Shown one piece after another: positions 61,223-64,000 of a stretch of 64,000 bases of DNA. Where the stretch lies: the NCBI GenBank assembly GCA_963813415.1, contig CAWEYW010000008.1:1-64000 (forward strand), given 5' to 3'. Source of the stretch: CAIWHR01 sp963813415. GTDB lineage: Bacteria; Pseudomonadota; Gammaproteobacteria; Burkholderiales; Casimicrobiaceae. A model generated the notes under the pieces. The model made no database searches. It was not told where the DNA came from and saw only the letters and a program-made list of their open reading frames with translations. Both the position numbers and the translations under genes were made by a program. Every line of letters starts with the position of its first letter. The first letter of the stretch is position 1.

Positions 61223-62458
61223 TTGACCGACTACTTCGACCGTCTCGAGACGCGCAGCCCCGACGAGCGGGAGACCGCCGCCTTCGCGGCGATTCGCGCA
61301 CAAATCGCGCATGCACAAGGGCACTCGCCTGCACTGGCACGCATCCTCGCCGGCGTCGTTCCCGAAACCGTTCGCGATCGGGCATCACTCGCGCAACTCC
61401 CGGTCACGCGCAAGTCCGAGCTCCTGGAGCTGCAGCGGACGCAGCGGCCCTTCGGCGGCTTTTCCACAGCGCGCTGGGGTGCGGCGCTGCGGGTGTTCGC
61501 CTCTCCCGGGCCGATCTACGAGCCGGAGGGCCGCCGCCCCGATTACTGGCGACTGGCACGGGCGTTGTTCGCCGCCGGCTTTCGTCCGGGCGATCTCGTG
61601 CACAACACCTTCGCGTATCACTTCACGCCGGCAGGTTCGATGCTCGAAACAGGTGCGCATGCACTGGGCTGCACGGTGTTCCCGGCGGGCACGGGGCAGA
61701 CCGAGCAGCAGGTGCAGGCGATGGCGGACCTCGCGCCGGATGGGTATGTCGGCACGCCGTCGTTCCTGCGGATCATCCTCGAGAAGTCCGACGAACTCGG
61801 CATCGAGCTGCCGTCGCTGCGCAAGGCGCTGGTATCCGGCGAGGCGTTCCTGCCGAGCGTGCGCGACGCCCTCGTCGCCCGCGGCATTGCGGGTTACCAG
61901 GTGTATGCGACCGGCGATCTCGGCACGGTCGCGTACGAGAGCGAAGCGCGGGAAGGGCTGGTCGTCGACGAAGGCGTCCTGGTCGAGATCGTGCGGCCGG
62001 GCACCGACGAGACGGTCCCCGCCGGCGATGTCGGCGAAGTGGTCGTGACGACCCTGTTCAACACCGATTACCCGCTCGTCAGGTTCGGCACGGGCGATCT
62101 CTCCGCGGTCCTGCCGGGCACGAGCGCGTGTGGTCGCACCAACATGCGGATCAAGGGCTGGATGGGCCGCGCGGACCAGACCGCCAAGGTCAAGGGACTC
62201 TTCGTGCATCCCTCGCAGGTCGCCGACGTCGTGAAGCGCCACCCGTCGCTCGGCAAGGCCCGGCTCGTCATCGACAATCCGGACGACACCGATCGCATGA
62301 TCCTGCACGTGGAGGTCGCCGATCCGGCCGCCGTGGATGCGGCCGCCATCGTCGCCACGCTGCGCGACGTCACGAAGCTGCGCGGCGAGGTCACCGTGCA
62401 CGCCCCCGGGACGCTTGCCAACGACGGCAAGGTCATCGACGACACGCGCAAGTTCTGA
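61223..62458 (+). CDS. Phenylacetate-CoA-ligase-like (PaaK family) adenylate-forming enzyme
   Basis: This 411-residue AMP-forming enzyme of the PaaK group begins TDYFDRLETRSPDERE, the typical N-terminus, from TTG 61223. ATG 61133 in the same frame is possible but adds 30 unlike residues that contain a palindromic repeat. Landmarks are HNTFAYHFTPAGSMLETGAH, GTPSFLRIILEKSDE, a substrate-site motif VYATGDLGTVAYES and RFGTGDLS, ending in DDTRKF. PaaK ligases activate aromatic acids such as phenylacetate, so with the FadD-like ligase this operon has two CoA ligases. It is the last gene of the operon. Confidence 0.85.
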   Translation: MTDYFDRLETRSPDERETAAFAAIRAQIAHAQGHSPALARILAGVVPETVRDRASLAQLPVTRKSELLELQRTQRPFGGFSTARWGAALRVFASPGPIYEPEGRRPDYWRLARALFAAGFRPGDLVHNTFAYHFTPAGSMLETGAHALGCTVFPAGTGQTEQQVQAMADLAPDGYVGTPSFLRIILEKSDELGIELPSLRKALVSGEAFLPSVRDALVARGIAGYQVYATGDLGTVAYESEAREGLVVDEGVLVEIVRPGTDETVPAGDVGEVVVTTLFNTDYPLVRFGTGDLSAVLPGTSACGRTNMRIKGWMGRADQTAKVKGLFVHPSQVADVVKRHPSLGKARLVIDNPDDTDRMILHVEVADPAAVDAAAIVATLRDVTKLRGEVTVHAPGTLANDGKVIDDTRKF

Positions 62459-62709
62459 CCGTGCAGTGCCAGTCGTGTGTAGGGCAGCGTTCTGCTGCGT
62501 TACGGGCGCGACGGCGCCCACGCCACCGGGCGTCGCCCGACCCCGACCGTAGCTCGCGCCCTTGCCTTGCGGCGCCCTTCGCGCCTCATCTTCCAGCAGC
62601 GCGACATCGAGGACGCGATCGGCGAAGGATGCACTCCCCAGAGTGCGACGAAAGCGGTGTTCAGCGTGCTAGCATCGTTCGCATCCTGACCACGCGAAAC
62701 CCGACCGCG

Positions 62710-63357
62710 ATGCGCGTCGTTGCCTCTGCCGATCCGCTGGCGCCGCTCAGGGAAGCGACTCTGCGCGAGATCGCCGCGGGCGGCGTCGTGCGCCAGTTCC
62801 CGCGCAACGCGATCCTCATCAACGAAGGCGACCAGGGCGACGCGCTGTACATCATCCTGACCGGCAAGGTGAAGGTGTTCGCGAGCAACGCCGCAGGCAA
62901 GGAAGTCGTGATCGCGATGCACGGGCCGGGCGAATACGTGGGTGAGATGTCGCTCGACGGCTCGACGCGCTCGGCGTCGGTGATCACCATGGAGCCGACC
63001 ACCTGCGCCGTCGTGAATCGCGCGCAATTCCGAGCGTTCGTGCTGCAACATCCCGAGTTCGCGCTCCATCTCATCGAGAAGCTCATCCATCGCTGTCGCG
63101 CCGCCACCGAGGAGGTCAAGAGCCTCGCGCTGTCCGACGTGTACGGGCGCCTCGTGCGATTGCTCGAAACGCTCGCGAGTGAAGTCGAGGGCCGGCTCGT
63201 CGTGGCCGAGCGCCTCACGCAGCAGGATATGGCCGAGCGCATCGGCGCGTCGCGCGACATGGTGAGCCGGCTGATGAAGGACCTCGTGTCCGGCGGCTAC
63301 CTCGCACTCGAGAACCGCAGCATCGTCATCCTCAAGAAGCCTCCCCGCGCCTGGTAG
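62710..63357 (+). CDS. Crp/Fnr-family transcriptional regulator
   Basis: This 215-residue regulator has an N-terminal cyclic-nucleotide-binding fold (INEGDQGDALYIILTGKVKV near residue 40, GPGEYVGEMSLDGSTRSASV near 75). A C-terminal winged helix follows (LTQQDMAERIGASRDMVSRL near 175). There are no Fnr-type N-terminal cysteines, so it is not an iron-sulfur oxygen sensor. The glycine-glutamate segment partly resembles the Crp phosphate-binding cassette (GEMSLDGSTRSAS), so nucleotide binding is possible. It is separated by 251 bp from the ligase operon. Confidence 0.9.
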   Translation: MRVVASADPLAPLREATLREIAAGGVVRQFPRNAILINEGDQGDALYIILTGKVKVFASNAAGKEVVIAMHGPGEYVGEMSLDGSTRSASVITMEPTTCAVVNRAQFRAFVLQHPEFALHLIEKLIHRCRAATEEVKSLALSDVYGRLVRLLETLASEVEGRLVVAERLTQQDMAERIGASRDMVSRLMKDLVSGGYLALENRSIVILKKPPRAW

Positions 63358-63552
63358 CGCGACCTCCGGCGCGCTGGTCCGGCCACGTCCCTTCGGAGGT
63401 GAATTTTCTGCATTCTCCGCGCCGATTCCTCCGGCGCGACGTTCCAGCTGTCCGCCTACATTGAATGCCATCGGCGATGACTCCGGTGGCATCCGGGACA
63501 TCGGCGATGCGCGGCGGCAGCAGCCTCGCGCGACGTTCATCGAGAGGCAACC

Positions 63553-63831
63553 ATGGAAGAGCACATCAGGCATGCAAGGCCGGAAGAGGGCTGGACGACG
63601 CGCGGCGCCCTGGTCGTGAAAGTCGGCGCGCTGTTGACGGTGCTGTCGGTGATCGCGGTCGCGGGAACCCACCTGCCGATCACCGACGAGGCGATGCTCG
63701 GTCAGCCGTCGGCGAACGCGAAGACGCCGGCAACCGCGACAAACCCGGCAGCGCCCGGCGGCACGACGTACTTTCCGTCGCAATACCAGCTGAACGCGCC
63801 GGAGCCGGGCGAGCCGGTTCCGACATTCTGA
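63553..63831 (+). CDS. Small single-pass membrane protein, unknown function
   Basis: This 92-residue protein has a charged N-terminus (MEEHIRHARPEEGW), one hydrophobic segment (LVVKVGALLTVLSVIAVAG, about residues 20-38) and a Pro/Ala/Thr-rich tail that ends PEPGEPVPTF. It has no recognised domain. GAGAGG 6 bp upstream supports the start. Confidence 0.6.
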   Translation: MEEHIRHARPEEGWTTRGALVVKVGALLTVLSVIAVAGTHLPITDEAMLGQPSANAKTPATATNPAAPGGTTYFPSQYQLNAPEPGEPVPTF

Positions 63832-63888
63832 TGACCGCGGTGAGGAGGCGCGCCAGTCACGCGCGCCCCGCTCCGCGGCGTCGCGGCG

Positions 63889-64000
63889 TCAGAGACCGGC
63901 CATGCAGATGTACTTGACCTCGACGAATTCCTCGATGCCGTACTTGGAGCCTTCGCGGCCGAGCCCCGACTGCTTCACGCCGCCGAACGGCGCGACCTCC
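63889..64000 (-). CDS. Succinate-semialdehyde-dehydrogenase-like protein, C-terminal end only
   Basis: The last 36 codons of a minus-strand gene run in from the right edge. The residues EVAPFGGVKQSGLGREGSKY, then GIEEFVEVKYICMAGL and stop, are the C-terminus of an NAD(P)-dependent aldehyde dehydrogenase, closest to GabD-type succinate-semialdehyde dehydrogenases. The catalytic part lies outside the window. Confidence 0.8.
   Translation of the reverse strand, partial: EVAPFGGVKQSGLGREGSKYGIEEFVEVKYICMAGL

Noticed and set aside
1..64000. tRNA, rRNA, CRISPR arrays, intact insertion sequences or prophage genes
   Set aside because: None could be seen on reading both strands; no transposase, integrase or regular spacer-repeat pattern was found.

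Overview
The window is a GC-rich, gene-dense stretch of a Gram-negative chromosome. Codon use, outer-membrane and signal-peptide proteins, OxyR with a peroxiredoxin-glutaredoxin hybrid, PurU, IcmF and Liv-type transporters all suggest a betaproteobacterium (Burkholderiales-like). This is inference from gene content only. I saw no rRNA, tRNA, CRISPR array or intact transposase.

Left end (1-5.5 kb): non-ribosomal peptide synthetase pieces on the minus strand. A C-A module runs off the left edge, and a beheaded A-PCP piece is joined abruptly to a frameshifted metallo-beta-lactamase/ODP gene. That gene diverges from a twice-frameshifted ECF sigma factor with a zinc-finger anti-sigma partner. A perfect inverted repeat lies between the divergent genes. 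The junction and the three clustered +1 frameshifts make this the least reliable or most decayed part of the window.

5.5-18.9 kb: mixed single genes and small operons. They include secreted proteins, a hemerythrin, a GFA-family protein, a LysR regulator, a cupin, a membrane-bound winged-helix/TPR regulator, a lone receiver domain, a RES/Xre toxin-antitoxin pair, a DUF4142-cupredoxin-ECF sigma operon, a Fur-box-preceded outer-membrane protein, a REP-like palindrome, purU and an EamA exporter.

19-27.7 kb: a myo-inositol catabolic operon (iolC-DUF2090 fusion, iolD, iolE, iolB, iolG, a second Gfo/Idh/MocA dehydrogenase, an inositol-phosphatase-like enzyme). No iolA or regulator is in view.

27.8-38.8 kb: an M16 peptidase, the fused isobutyryl-CoA mutase icmF behind a LiuR-like palindrome, a protease-fold protein without its catalytic triad, and an orphan substrate-binding protein followed by an M24-fold protein and a beta-hydroxyacid dehydrogenase.

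38.8-47.4 kb: a minus-strand sugar-type ABC transporter (binding protein, RidA-like protein, ATPase, two permeases), a dihydrolipoamide-dehydrogenase-like flavoprotein, and prx-grx divergent from oxyR with an OxyR-like site between them.

47.4-62.5 kb: the most interesting region, an acyl-CoA island. Plus-strand 3-hydroxyacyl-CoA dehydrogenase and enoyl-CoA hydratase converge on a minus-strand operon of TetR, B12-binding small subunit, divergent acyl-CoA mutase large subunit, MeaB GTPase and PaaI thioesterase. From the TetR promoter a plus-strand operon diverges: AMP-forming acyl-CoA ligase, LivG-H-M-K-F transporter and a PaaK-like ligase. I infer uptake and CoA activation of an organic acid, followed by a B12-dependent carbon-skeleton rearrangement whose substrate cannot be read from known mutase signatures. 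The right end holds a Crp/Fnr regulator, a small membrane protein and the tail of a succinate-semialdehyde-dehydrogenase-like gene.
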